From contig JACDDS010000002.1 of the NCBI GenBank assembly GCA_013816805.1, positions 137,530 through 201,529 of the forward strand: DNA of 64,000 bases, read 5' to 3'. This stretch comes from Chitinophagales bacterium. GTDB lineage: Bacteria > Bacteroidota > Bacteroidia > Chitinophagales > UBA10324. Both the position numbers and the translations under genes were made by a program. Position 1 is the stretch's first letter; each line of letters opens with the position of its first letter. Below the pieces are notes generated by a model. It did not search any database and was not told the DNA's origin. It was given only the letters and a program-made list of their open reading frames with translations. Positions 43,497 through 52,430 of this stretch are shown here, in pieces.

Positions 43497-44240
43497 TTAA
43501 AATAGCGGGGCAAATGATTGCTTGGCAATAATATTTTTAATCAGCTTGTCTAACTGATTGTAGTGCGCTTTAAATAAAAAACTTCCCATGCTTATTCTTC
43601 TCACCCCGCATTCCGCTAAATCCTCAATGGAACGCAGATCAGGCATACAAAGCACGTTAACCGGTAATGTGGTAGCAGAAGTTATTTTTTTTATTTCATC
43701 TTTCTCTTTTACAAAGGGAACGAAAATTCCGTCTGCGCCTGCCTCTTCATACGGATGTAGTCTGTCTAATGTTAATTCGAGGGCAGCAGGCAGGTTTTCT
43801 AAAAAGCTATCCGTTCTGGCATTTACAAAAAGCTGCATATTTTTTCTAGCCAAATGATTTTTAATCCTGGTGAGTTTTTCGATAAACAAGTCTTTTCCCT
43901 GAGAATCTTCAAGATTGATTCCTACCACTCCAATATCAAAGAGCTTTTCAATGTTGGTAATTACTTCGCTGATGTTTGGACTGTAGCCGGTTTCCATATC
44001 AACAGACAATGGAATGTCTATACCGGAAATTATTCTTTGCACTACAAAAAACATTTCTCCAAAAGAAATTTTTTCACCGTCTTCATAACCTAATGAATTA
44101 GCGATTGCGGAGCTTGATGTAGCAATAGCTTTGTATCCATTGTCAAGAAAAACCCGGGCACTCGTTACATTCCAGGCATTCGCTATTATCAACGGTTTAT
44201 TTTGTTGATGGAGGTTATGAAAGATTTCATAATTGTTCAT
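43497..44240 (-). CDS. Isocitrate lyase/PEP mutase family protein
   Basis: A 247-residue TIM-barrel protein of the isocitrate lyase/phosphoenolpyruvate phosphonomutase superfamily. Typical segments are IIANAWNVTSARVFLDNG, SVDMETGY with the Mg-binding Asp, VGINLEDSQ and FVNARTDSF. It lacks the isocitrate-lyase KKCGH motif and is short, so it is probably a C-C or P-C bond lyase of unknown substrate (oxaloacetate decarboxylase or methylisocitrate-lyase-like). It starts 4 nt after the upstream AhpD-like gene, under the probable control of the AraC regulator. Confidence 0.85.
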   Translation of the reverse strand: MNNYEIFHNLHQQNKPLIIANAWNVTSARVFLDNGYKAIATSSSAIANSLGYEDGEKISFGEMFFVVQRIISGIDIPLSVDMETGYSPNISEVITNIEKLFDIGVVGINLEDSQGKDLFIEKLTRIKNHLARKNMQLFVNARTDSFLENLPAALELTLDRLHPYEEAGADGIFVPFVKEKDEIKKITSATTLPVNVLCMPDLRSIEDLAECGVRRISMGSFLFKAHYNQLDKLIKNIIAKQSFAPLF

Positions 44241-44244
44241 TTGT

Positions 44245-44697
44245 TTAGTTTTTTCTTAACAATGGTTTTAATAGCGTAGCAACTCCAATCCTGTTCCATA
44301 CATTGATGGTAGCAATAGCCATAATAATTTGCGCTGTTTTTTCTTCCCCAAAAATTGCAATCGATTTTTCGTAAACAGCATCGCTTAAACCATGCTGCTG
44401 TATCAGGGTAACTTCCTCAGTCAACTGAAATAATAATCTTTCTTCTTCTGAAAATAGTTCTCCGGCCTCCCTCCATGCACTTATCAAAAAAATACGTTGT
44501 TCTGATTCGCCCAATTTCCGGGCATCTCTCGAATGCATATCTACGCAATAAGCGCAACCGTTTATTTGCGAAGCCCTTATTCTGATAAATTCCCTATGCA
44601 GTTTATCGACGGAAGATTCATTCACAAATTTGTCTAATGCTTCCATTGCAGCATAAGCAGTCGGTTGCACAACATTAAAATCAATTCTTTTTTTCAT
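44245..44697 (-). CDS. AhpD/carboxymuconolactone decarboxylase-like protein
   Basis: A 150-residue helical protein with the AhpD core: a redox pair Cys48 and Cys51 in GCAYCVDMH, His55 and an upstream acidic helix. This arrangement (C-x2-C-x3-H) is that of alkylhydroperoxidase-like enzymes. Likely role is peroxide or thiol chemistry. It is linked to the PEP-mutase-like gene by a 4-nt gap and lies 134 nt downstream of an AraC regulator on the same strand. Confidence 0.88.
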   Translation of the reverse strand: MKKRIDFNVVQPTAYAAMEALDKFVNESSVDKLHREFIRIRASQINGCAYCVDMHSRDARKLGESEQRIFLISAWREAGELFSEEERLLFQLTEEVTLIQQHGLSDAVYEKSIAIFGEEKTAQIIMAIATINVWNRIGVATLLKPLLRKN

Positions 44698-44831
44698 TCT
44701 CTATTTTTTTTATTTCTTCTTTAAAACCAATTCTTCAGCATTCCGTTTAATCCGGGATTGCCGCTAGTAGACAAAAATAGGACAGACCTGAAGCTTAAAG
44801 AATAGACAATGCAAGGAAAAGCATGTAAGAT

Positions 44832-45623
44832 TTACAAAGCCGGGTTGCTTTTATAATACTTGGGAGATTGACGGGTATGCTTTTTAAAAAAGTTGGAGAA
44901 ATAAAACGGGTCGTTAAAGCCTAATTCAAAGGCAACTTCTTTTATTGAAAGGTCCTGATAAATAAGCAGCCGTTTTGCCTCGGAAATAATTAATCCGTAA
45001 ATAACATTTTGGGCAGTTTTTCCAGTGTGCAGCTTTGATTGCTCATTCAATTTAGCTTCTGTTGTATTTAAGACTGAAGCAAAATGGCTTAATGGAAAAT
45101 TACTTTTAAAATTAGCCCTGGCTAATTCTAAAAATTTAAGGAACAAAGCATCTGGCTTATATATTTCATCTCCGCGATTAACTTTTGCACGGTTGATCTC
45201 CACCAATATCAATTCTATTCTTGAATGTATGGATGTTAGGTACTGGTAAGGTTGCTGCAAAAGTTCTTCTTGAATAAGCTTGAGCTGCGTTTCAATGGTT
45301 TGGAAATTCTGAATGGTAATTACTTCATTTAAATCAAAATGACAAAACAGACCATTGTGAAAAATCAGTTCAATGTCCTTGTCGTCTTTACAAAAAAACC
45401 CAAACGTAAATTCAAGAATAAACCCTTCTGCGGCATTTAATTTTTTAAAATAATGTATCTGCCCTGACGTAATAGTTATAACCTGGAATTGTTTTAACTC
45501 CAGTTCTTTATCATCCACTACAATTGTTGTATTCCCTTTTAAGCACCAGATGAGTACATATTTCATCCAGCGTTTAGGTACATCAATATCAGATTTCTCA
45601 TGAAATGTTTCGAGGCTAACCAT
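44832..45623 (-). CDS. AraC-family transcriptional regulator
   Basis: A 263-residue regulator. Residues 1-140 are a cupin-like sensing domain (TTIVVDDKELELKQFQVITI). The C-terminal 100 residues carry two helix-turn-helix motifs typical of AraC, with LSIKEVAFELGFNDPFYFSN in the second. It is directly upstream of the AhpD-like and PEP-mutase-like genes on the same strand, so these are its likely targets. A direct-repeat operator was not identified. The effector is unknown. Confidence 0.88.
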   Translation of the reverse strand: MVSLETFHEKSDIDVPKRWMKYVLIWCLKGNTTIVVDDKELELKQFQVITITSGQIHYFKKLNAAEGFILEFTFGFFCKDDKDIELIFHNGLFCHFDLNEVITIQNFQTIETQLKLIQEELLQQPYQYLTSIHSRIELILVEINRAKVNRGDEIYKPDALFLKFLELARANFKSNFPLSHFASVLNTTEAKLNEQSKLHTGKTAQNVIYGLIISEAKRLLIYQDLSIKEVAFELGFNDPFYFSNFFKKHTRQSPKYYKSNPAL

Positions 45624-45725
45624 TGCCTAAAATTAGATAGATTCAATTTTTCGTGGTGTGCTAATTTAGGATGTGTCTCTCTAATAACTTTTTACGAAAG
45701 AAGCTATTACGGGTAGTTATTGGAA

Positions 45726-46099
45726 TTATTTCCTCTTTGTTTTCTCCTTTTGCATATTTTCTTTCACCCTCAATTTACAATTCTTGTTACCAATGCTAAT
45801 GGAAGTGATTTATCGAGAGGGAATTGAACGGAACCTTTTGCGCCTTTAAATACAGAAAGCTCCTTTTTAAAGGTTCAATTCCTGATGCTGTAGGATAAAA
45901 TCCAATATGGTTTATATAACCTGCGAAATAAACCAGCATACCATAATATTTATAAGCTGGGATCCGCTAACTGATAATTTCTTCAGAGCGGGCGCCGCTT
46001 TTAGAATTGTTGTAAGCACCTGATTCATCTTTTGAGTTTCTTCAGGAAGGCAGCTATATACTGATCTACATCAGCTATTTTCGTTACGTGAGATTGCAT
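45726..46099 (-). pseudogene. Decayed DUF1801 (YdhG-like) gene
   Basis: From ATG 46099 the minus strand reads DVDQYIAAF, then in successive frames EETQKMNQVLTTILKAAP, SEEIIS, a TAG, RIPAYKYYGMLVYFAGYINH, GFYPTASGIEP, ELSVFKGAKGSVQFPLDKSL and finally LRVKENMQKEKTKR with a stop at 45726-45728. In order these make a full DUF1801 protein of about 125 residues. Four frame changes and one stop separate them. All four shifts are repaired by adding one base, so each is a single-base loss. It fills most of the otherwise empty gap between the AraC and gdhA genes. Confidence 0.85.
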
Positions 46100-46175
46100 T
46101 AGCTGACTCTTAAGATTGTTTGCCACTTTGCTTACAAACTACTATGCACCAATGGGCAACTTCCACAATTAGTAC

Positions 46176-47525
46176 TTAAACCAAGCCCTGCGCCAGCATG
46201 GCATCTGCAACCTTCACGAAGCCACCGATATTTGCCCCTTTAACATAATTGATGCGCCCGTTTTCGCTGCCGTAGTTTACACAGGTGCTGTGAATAATTT
46301 CCATGATGCCTTTCAATTCTTTATCTACCTCTTCCTTTGGCCACCGCAGGCGTTGCGAATTCTGACTCATCTCAAGACCGGATACTGCCACACCACCTGC
46401 ATTAGAGGCTTTGCCCGGCGCATATAAAATTCCCCTGCTGAGAAATACGGTTACCGCTTCAGGTGTTGAAGGCATATTAGCACCTTCAGCAACAGCGATA
46501 CAGCCATTGTTCAGCAATGCTGTTGCATCATCACCATTTAACTCGTTTTGAGTGGCACAGGGCAATGCTACATCACACTTTACGCCCCATGGAGTCTTTC
46601 CTTCAATATACTCACAACTATATTTTTCCGTGTATTCTTTAATACGTCCGCGCTTCTCATTTTTGATCCACATTAAATGTGCGAGCTTCTCCTGCGTAAT
46701 TCCGGATTCATCTAAAATAAAGCCATCGCTGTCGGAAAGCGTAATTACTCTTGCGCCGAGCTGTATACATTTTTCTGCAGCATACTGTGCCACGTTACCC
46801 GAACCACTGATCACCACCGTTTTATCTTTTAAACTTTCCCTGCGCGTAGTGAGCATTTCATGTGTGAAATAGACACAACCATACCCTGTTGCTTCAGGCC
46901 TGATGAGACTTCCTCCAAAAGTAATGCCCTTGCCGGTAAGTACCCCGGTAAATTCATTCTTCAGTCTTTTATACTGGCCAAACAAAAATCCTATTTCTCT
47001 TCCCCCTACATTAATATCACCTGCCGGCACATCCGTGTCAGGTCCGATGTGACGGAATAACTCGCTCATAAAACTCTGGCAAAACCGCATTACCTCATTA
47101 TCGGATTTTCCCTTCGGGTCGAAATCACTGCCTCCTTTACCACCCCCCATCGGCAAGCCGGTAAGCGAATTCTTAAACACTTGTTCAAAAGCTAAAAATT
47201 TTAAAATACCGAGATATACTGAATAGTGAAAACGCAGGCCTCCTTTATAGGGTCCTATTGCACTGTTCATCTGTATGCGATAGCCACGGTTGATCTGAAA
47301 TTCACCTTTATCATCAATCCACGGTACACGGAACATAATTACACGTTCCGGCTCCGCTATACGCTCCAGGATCTTCGCTTTTTTATATTTAGGATTTTCT
47401 TCAATGTAAGGAATCAGCGATTCAGCGACCTCGAACACCGCCTGATGAAATTCCGGCTCATCGCGATTTTTTTCTTTTATCTTTTTCATGAAATCTTCAA
47501 TCAGGGCTGTTCCAGGAGAATCCAT
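46176..47525 (-). CDS. gdhA: NADP-type glutamate dehydrogenase
   Basis: Reductive amination of 2-oxoglutarate to glutamate. It has 449 residues, the length of hexameric bacterial GdhA (E. coli 447). Conserved features are GYRIQMNSAIGPYKGGLRFH, PMGGGKGGSDFDPKGKSD with the catalytic Lys, and the Rossmann GSGNVAQYAAEK. The PAGDINVGGREIGFLFGQYK block is typical of the NADP-dependent form, but cofactor is inferred. It is monocistronic: downstream is the DUF1801 pseudogene and upstream a 213-nt spacer. Confidence 0.95.
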   Translation of the reverse strand: MDSPGTALIEDFMKKIKEKNRDEPEFHQAVFEVAESLIPYIEENPKYKKAKILERIAEPERVIMFRVPWIDDKGEFQINRGYRIQMNSAIGPYKGGLRFHYSVYLGILKFLAFEQVFKNSLTGLPMGGGKGGSDFDPKGKSDNEVMRFCQSFMSELFRHIGPDTDVPAGDINVGGREIGFLFGQYKRLKNEFTGVLTGKGITFGGSLIRPEATGYGCVYFTHEMLTTRRESLKDKTVVISGSGNVAQYAAEKCIQLGARVITLSDSDGFILDESGITQEKLAHLMWIKNEKRGRIKEYTEKYSCEYIEGKTPWGVKCDVALPCATQNELNGDDATALLNNGCIAVAEGANMPSTPEAVTVFLSRGILYAPGKASNAGGVAVSGLEMSQNSQRLRWPKEEVDKELKGIMEIIHSTCVNYGSENGRINYVKGANIGGFVKVADAMLAQGLV

Positions 47526-47738
47526 ATGATAGGTTTAGGTTCTAAAAAAAAGTGATAAGCAGTGTTGAAGTAAACTTCCGAACCATACATTCAGCGAATA
47601 CGTGATACCGATTGAGAAATCAATGATAGAATATTTTTTTATGATAAAAAAGTGAATGCCGGTTAATACTGCAAAGGCGGCACCATGAAGTAACCGGTCT
47701 AAATTGTTGGGAACGATTGCAAAGAATCAATTCTGAAA

Positions 47739-48467
47739 TTATTCTACGATCTTATAATCATCATTATTCAGTAATGGAAGGCCCTTAAACCTGAGAAGAA
47801 GCTGTGCCACAGTAATTACATCTTTCTGGCAATAGGTGACAATGCGCGATAAATCATTCTCCTTCCAGAAAACTTTTCCAACATCTTTCCCGTCCAAATC
47901 ATCTTTGGGAGATGCTATTCCCATTACTGCTGAGAGCAGCTTTAGACTTGTAAAATGTTTATAATCCCCGAAACGCCATAGCTGCATAATGTCAACAGCA
48001 TATACTTCATATGGTTTTTTGCCGGAAATGTCCAGCACTTTTGGTAGTTCTAATCCATTAATCAGCATTCGGCGGCATAAGTAGGGAATATCAAACTCCT
48101 TAATGTTATATCCGCAAAAAAAATATTTATCAGGCTTTTTATAATAAGTATTTAATAGTTCTGTAAATAATTGCAGCAATATCTTTTCATCACTTCCGGC
48201 AAATGATTTAATGCGGAATCTTTCCATTTCCTGTTTCCCGGGATTAAAAATCCCAATAGAGATACAGACGATTTTTCCAAACTCAGCATATATACTTGCA
48301 TGGTTAAAATACTGATCTTCCTTCGATTCATTTTCTGCTTTAAGACGAGCAGACTTGTTAAGATAAAGTTCTTTTAATTCAAGAGGAACAGATTCAAAAT
48401 CGGGGTAACCCGGCACTGTTTCAATATCAATACAGATAAGATTGTTGAGGTGAATGTTATCGAGCAT
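47739..48467 (-). CDS. Predicted 3'-5' exonuclease (PolB-like RNase H fold)
   Basis: A 242-residue nuclease of the DNA_pol_B_exo2 type. Exo I motif DIET at 14-17 (Asp14, Glu16), Exo II YNIKEFDIPYLCRR with Asp, and Exo III YCQKDVITVAQLLL with the final Asp. All acidic metal ligands are in place, so it should be active on single strands. It is a stand-alone domain without polymerase. Biological role is unknown; it is common in Bacteroidota as a single gene. Confidence 0.86.
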   Translation of the reverse strand: MLDNIHLNNLICIDIETVPGYPDFESVPLELKELYLNKSARLKAENESKEDQYFNHASIYAEFGKIVCISIGIFNPGKQEMERFRIKSFAGSDEKILLQLFTELLNTYYKKPDKYFFCGYNIKEFDIPYLCRRMLINGLELPKVLDISGKKPYEVYAVDIMQLWRFGDYKHFTSLKLLSAVMGIASPKDDLDGKDVGKVFWKENDLSRIVTYCQKDVITVAQLLLRFKGLPLLNNDDYKIVE

Positions 48468-48650
48468 TATGTTTTGATGATTCTTGTGCGCCCGATCCTA
48501 AATCTTTGATTGGGTTAATAAATGTAGAAATTCTGAGGAATTAATTTACCGTAAATATTACGGATGATCAATAAGAAAGAAGGGAAAAGACTCCAGCAGC
48601 AGTAACAGACATTAAGATTGGCCTATCTGCCTTAAAAGATTCTAAATGAA

Positions 48651-48986
48651 TTAAAAAATATTGGTTGCTAAAGTTCCGACTACAGCGAGAATGGATGCAA
48701 GTAATACGGCAGCAGCAAAGTTCTTTACTTCGAAGCCCTTGAACAGACTGTCAACAATTTTGATAATTATCGCCATCACAATGAGCCGGACAAAAAAAGA
48801 AAGCAGTCCGAGAGTTACAACATTAATAGGCAACCGGAGCAAAAATCCAATGGTTGCATTCAAAACACCGATTACAAGAGATACGGCAATAGCGGTCCCA
48901 TAATTTTTGACGTACACGCTGGGTAATAAATATGCGACAATCAGCAATACTCCGGCATCCAGCAAAAGTTCAAAAATAAAATGCAT
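48651..48986 (-). CDS. YvlD-type four-helix membrane protein (phage-holin-like family)
   Basis: A 111-residue membrane protein with four helices and the family block LPINVVTLGLLSFFVRLIVM. It belongs to the mycobacterial phage-holin/YvlD family; despite the name, members are usually chromosomal envelope-stress proteins, not phage holins. It starts 2 nt after the stop of the preceding lipoprotein gene and is the last gene of a four-gene run (TerB-like, LysM, lipoprotein, YvlD). Confidence 0.88.
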   Translation of the reverse strand: MHFIFELLLDAGVLLIVAYLLPSVYVKNYGTAIAVSLVIGVLNATIGFLLRLPINVVTLGLLSFFVRLIVMAIIIKIVDSLFKGFEVKNFAAAVLLASILAVVGTLATNIF

Positions 48987-48988
48987 GG

Positions 48989-49393
48989 TTAATCAGGCTT
49001 CATGGTAAGCTCAGAGCCATCTGCCGCACGGAGTTTGAGGCTCTTGGTATTCCATTCAAGTATGGTAAAATTTTCCGAAACACCTTCACCGCTAAATTGT
49101 AGGCTCAAAGTGCTTCCTTCATTCTTCCATGTTCCTTTCCGCTCCACGCCTTCACCGCCCATCACCATATTTCCATTATTAAAAAACGTGATGTATTCTT
49201 TTTTTTCACTGTGGCTAAGCTTATCGTTATTTCCCTGTGAGGTGGTTTCATCTGTAGCACGCCATGTCTTCTGGTTACTGCCAGCAACCACTTCGCTGAA
49301 AGTAGCACCTGACGCAGCGCCGGACTTTTCACCATTTTTACACCCGCCGATAATAAGAAAAAAGACGAGTAAACAGGAGATTTTGTTTTTCAT
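48989..49393 (-). CDS. Small hypothetical lipoprotein
   Basis: A 134-residue lipoprotein. A signal peptide with lipobox FLIIGGC gives lipidation at Cys18. The mature part has a Gly/Ser-rich linker and then short strands (KEYITFFNNGNMVMGG, KGTWKNEGSTLSLQF, LKLRAADGSELTMK), resembling lipocalin-like domains common in Bacteroidota. Function is unknown. It sits 14 nt after a LysM protein gene and 2 nt before a YvlD-type gene, so a shared envelope role is likely. Confidence 0.8.
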   Translation of the reverse strand: MKNKISCLLVFFLIIGGCKNGEKSGAASGATFSEVVAGSNQKTWRATDETTSQGNNDKLSHSEKKEYITFFNNGNMVMGGEGVERKGTWKNEGSTLSLQFSGEGVSENFTILEWNTKSLKLRAADGSELTMKPD

Positions 49394-49407
49394 GGTAATA
49401 TTTCTGT

Positions 49408-49677
49408 TTAGGGTATGATAATTTTCTGTCCCGGAAAAATTTTATCGGGATTTTTGATTACATCTTTATTTGCCTCAAATATTTTTTTCCAGTCATCGGC
49501 TTGGCCATAGTACTCTTTGGCAATTTTTGATAGTGTATCACCACTTTTAATAACATATTCCCGCTTTACTGTAGCTGCCTGTGGAGCCGCAGAAACATTA
49601 GGAGTATTCGCAGTAACCTTTGGCTGCTCAACAGGTTTTTCATCCCCCTTTTTTTTTAAGAAATCCAGTAGTCCCAT
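49408..49677 (-). CDS. LysM-domain protein (YgaU-like)
   Basis: An 89-residue protein. Residues 1-38 are a charged/low-complexity lead (MGLLDFLKKKGDEKP), and 39-89 are one LysM domain: YVIKSGDTLSKIAKEYYG, then NPDKIFPGQKIIIP. There is no signal peptide, as in E. coli YgaU/Kbp, a cytoplasmic potassium-binding LysM protein; Kbp also has a BON domain, which is missing here. Binding to peptidoglycan or to ions is inferred. Second gene of the four-gene operon. Confidence 0.86.
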   Translation of the reverse strand: MGLLDFLKKKGDEKPVEQPKVTANTPNVSAAPQAATVKREYVIKSGDTLSKIAKEYYGQADDWKKIFEANKDVIKNPDKIFPGQKIIIP

Positions 49678-49700
49678 ATAAATTGTTTTTATGAATTAAA

Positions 49701-50507
49701 TTATTTTCTTATAACATTTTGCAGTAAGCTGCCAATCCCCCCATAACCACGGCCGCCGCTTAATAAAGAAATAAGGGAGCCGTGACCCATCATAGAAGAA
49801 CCCATTCCCCGATTGCCCATCGCTCCCCCGCGGTTTCCCATCAGGTTTCCGAGAAGCCCTCCACCGGAACCAAGAAGACCTCCTCCTATTCCACGTCCTC
49901 CGCCTGAAGTCATTCTTCCTGTTAAAAATTTGGCAACCAGCATTGGTCCTAAAATCCCCAACAAACCCGATGAAAGACTTTTGGTATTTATTCCTGCTTT
50001 GCTTAGCTTATCATTTAATCCAAGCGACTCAAGAAAGCCTGGATGAGTAACTTCTTCCCCGCTTTTGCCGCTGTCAGCCGATTTATCCACAAACTCATCG
50101 AGAAGCGAAAATTGTTTTGCATTTATGTTCAGATACTGGCTTATAGACTGAATATTTTGTTTTTCTTCTTCGGAATATTGCCCATCGGATTTTGCAAAAC
50201 TAATGATGTCGGTAACCAGGGAAAACCGAAGATCGCTTTGCTTAATAATATCCAGGCAACGGGTCAGTTCTTCTTTAGAAAGATCGCGGGCCGCCCGTTC
50301 AACGGCCTGTTCCTGCTGAGGTGAAAGATCAGCGGTTGCTACCAGAGCCCTTATAAATTCCATTTCATCATCAGAGGCTTCGTGATCTGCAGTGGCGATG
50401 GAGGCGATCGCTCCAAGGTAAGCACCTTTTTCTACATCACTATAATCCTTTAATAATTTATCCGGTTGATTCATGTAAAATTTTAAGACCGCATTAACAA
50501 TTTCCAA
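49701..50507 (-). CDS. TerB-like protein with Gly-rich C-terminus
   Basis: A 268-residue protein. Residues 20-130 are helical with TerB-like acidic loops (GAIASIATADHEASDDEMEF and SFAKSDGQYSEEEK), each with conserved Asp. The remainder is a hydrophobic stretch (SSGLLGILGPMLVAKFL) and a long Gly/Met/Arg-rich tail with GGGLLGSGGGLLGNLMGNRG. It is the first gene of an operon with LysM, lipoprotein and YvlD genes, and divergent from the phosphorylase-like gene. TerB domains occur in stress and metal-response complexes; the exact role is unknown. Confidence 0.78.
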   Translation of the reverse strand: MEIVNAVLKFYMNQPDKLLKDYSDVEKGAYLGAIASIATADHEASDDEMEFIRALVATADLSPQQEQAVERAARDLSKEELTRCLDIIKQSDLRFSLVTDIISFAKSDGQYSEEEKQNIQSISQYLNINAKQFSLLDEFVDKSADSGKSGEEVTHPGFLESLGLNDKLSKAGINTKSLSSGLLGILGPMLVAKFLTGRMTSGGGRGIGGGLLGSGGGLLGNLMGNRGGAMGNRGMGSSMMGHGSLISLLSGGRGYGGIGSLLQNVIRK

Positions 50508-50654
50508 TCCAAAAATACTTTCTTTCCCTAAATATGAAATTATTTTTTTATGATACTGGAAATTAAAAAAAGATGCTCAAAACTATTTCCGCACAAAACA
50601 AAATCTTCTGATAGTTTAGCACCGTTTAAATATAACTGAAAAAAAATTATAAGA

Positions 50655-52307
50655 ATGGATTTTTTTGATACGAAGTTTAAACATCCCTACAATTATAACA
50701 ATGAATATCAAAAGCGCATTGCTTATTTCAGCATGGAGTTCGCGGTTGATCAATCTCTGAAAACGTATTCGGGTGGTTTGGGTTTTCTTGCAGGATCCCA
50801 TATGAAAAGCGCATATGAGTTAAAGCAGAATATTGTAGGTGTTGGCATTTTGTGGAAGTATGGATATTATGACCAGATCCGTAAGCAGGATCAATCCATG
50901 GATGTTTTATTTCTCGAAAAAAACTATTCATTTTTAGAAGAAACAGGCATAAAGTTTTCCATCGAAATAAATGGGCAACCGGTTACCGTATCGGCAAAAT
51001 ATCTGGCTCCTCGTTTTTTTCAAACCGTTCCGCTTTTTTTTCTCACAACCGATCTTCCGGAAAATGATTATCTGGCACAATCTATTTGTCACCGGCTTTA
51101 TGATTCCGATACAGCAGCAAAAATTGCTCAGTTTATCTTGTTAGGCATAGGCGGAGCAAAATTACTGGACCATTTAGGATATCATGCTGAAGTGATCCAT
51201 TTGAATGAAGCACACGGATTTTCATCGGCGTTTTATCTGTATCAAAAATTTGAAAGCCTGGCTGAAGTGAGAAAAAGGCTGGTTTTTACTACTCATACCC
51301 CTGAAGAAGCGGGCAATGAAAAGCACGACATCTACCTGCTGCATAAGCTTGGATATTTTTGTGGCCTTCCGCTTGAAGAAATCCGGGAACTGACAAAGAC
51401 ATCAGGTGATGTTTTTAACCATACACTGAGTGCTTTACGGGTTGCGCGGATTGCAAACGGAGTTTCTCAATTGCACGGTAAAGTTGCCTGTGAAATGTGG
51501 AATAGCTATGATGAAATCTGTCCTATAATAGCAATAACCAATTCTCAAAACGGCAGATACTGGACAGACCATGAGCTCTATGATTTTTTAGCACACCGGC
51601 GATTTAAAAACCTGGTGCATAGAAAAAAATATTTGAAGATGAAACTGTTCGAAACAGTTGCAGATCAAACCGGAAAAATATTTGATCCGGATATTCTGAC
51701 AATAGTCTGGGCTCGGAGATTTGCAGGTTACAAGCGCCCGGATTTAATAACCGAACATGCAGCAGCATTTGATCACCTGATGACAAGGGCGGATTTCCCC
51801 GTACAGATTATCTGGGCAGGGAAGCCATACCCTTCGGACTACGGTGCTATTTCAACATTTAACAACCTGGTACATCTGTCAAAGAAATATAAAAATATGG
51901 CAGTATTGGTTGGCCATGAGCTAAAGCTTTCAAGGAAGCTAAAAGCGGGTGCTGATATCTGGTTGAACAATCCGCGTGTGCCCCGGGAAGCTTCCGGTAC
52001 ATCAGGAATGACAGCTGCTATGAATGGAGCTATTAACTTATCTACCAATGATGGATGGATCCCTGAATTTGCTACGCCACATAATTCCTTTGTAATCCCC
52101 ATGGCGGATCTGAATGCTCCTGTTTCTATGCAGGACGTACATGACCTGCAGCATCTTTATGATATCCTCGAAAACCGGATTTTACCTATGTATTATAAAA
52201 AACCAGGCGCATGGATCAGAATGATGAAGCAAAGCATGAAAGATATTTTTCCAGTGTTTGAATCGAACAGGATGGCAGATGAGTATTATAAGCTATTATA
52301 TAATTAA
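50655..52307 (+). CDS. Glycogen phosphorylase-fold protein lacking the PLP lysine
   Basis: A 550-residue GT35/alpha-glucan phosphorylase homologue of the short type (full-length enzymes about 800-850). Family parts include IAYFSMEFAVDQSLKTYSGG, VFTTHTPEEAGNEKHD, ARRFAGYKRPDL and EASGTSGM. In phosphorylases the next residue after GTSGM/GTGNM is the lysine that binds PLP (GMK). Here it is Thr453 (ACA, 52011-52013), reading GMTAAMNGAINLS. Without that lysine classical phosphorolysis is not expected. It may be a glycosyltransferase, a regulator or inactive. I have the impression of similar short relatives in other Bacteroidota but could not check. It is monocistronic or followed by the YtxH gene. 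Confidence 0.82.
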   Translation: MDFFDTKFKHPYNYNNEYQKRIAYFSMEFAVDQSLKTYSGGLGFLAGSHMKSAYELKQNIVGVGILWKYGYYDQIRKQDQSMDVLFLEKNYSFLEETGIKFSIEINGQPVTVSAKYLAPRFFQTVPLFFLTTDLPENDYLAQSICHRLYDSDTAAKIAQFILLGIGGAKLLDHLGYHAEVIHLNEAHGFSSAFYLYQKFESLAEVRKRLVFTTHTPEEAGNEKHDIYLLHKLGYFCGLPLEEIRELTKTSGDVFNHTLSALRVARIANGVSQLHGKVACEMWNSYDEICPIIAITNSQNGRYWTDHELYDFLAHRRFKNLVHRKKYLKMKLFETVADQTGKIFDPDILTIVWARRFAGYKRPDLITEHAAAFDHLMTRADFPVQIIWAGKPYPSDYGAISTFNNLVHLSKKYKNMAVLVGHELKLSRKLKAGADIWLNNPRVPREASGTSGMTAAMNGAINLSTNDGWIPEFATPHNSFVIPMADLNAPVSMQDVHDLQHLYDILENRILPMYYKKPGAWIRMMKQSMKDIFPVFESNRMADEYYKLLYN

Positions 52308-52430
52308 TAATTCTTTTGAATGTATTTAAGTGCTGTTAAGTTTAATAATTATGCGGACAGAATATTTTTTGGCAGGATTTTTTCAACCGCATTCTGTATA
52401 TTAAACTTTATCAATCTTAAAATTTTAACA

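Noticed and set aside
48651-48986. Phage holin, hence possible prophage
   Set aside because: YvlD-type members are chromosomal envelope proteins; no phage structural, integrase or lysis gene is nearby.
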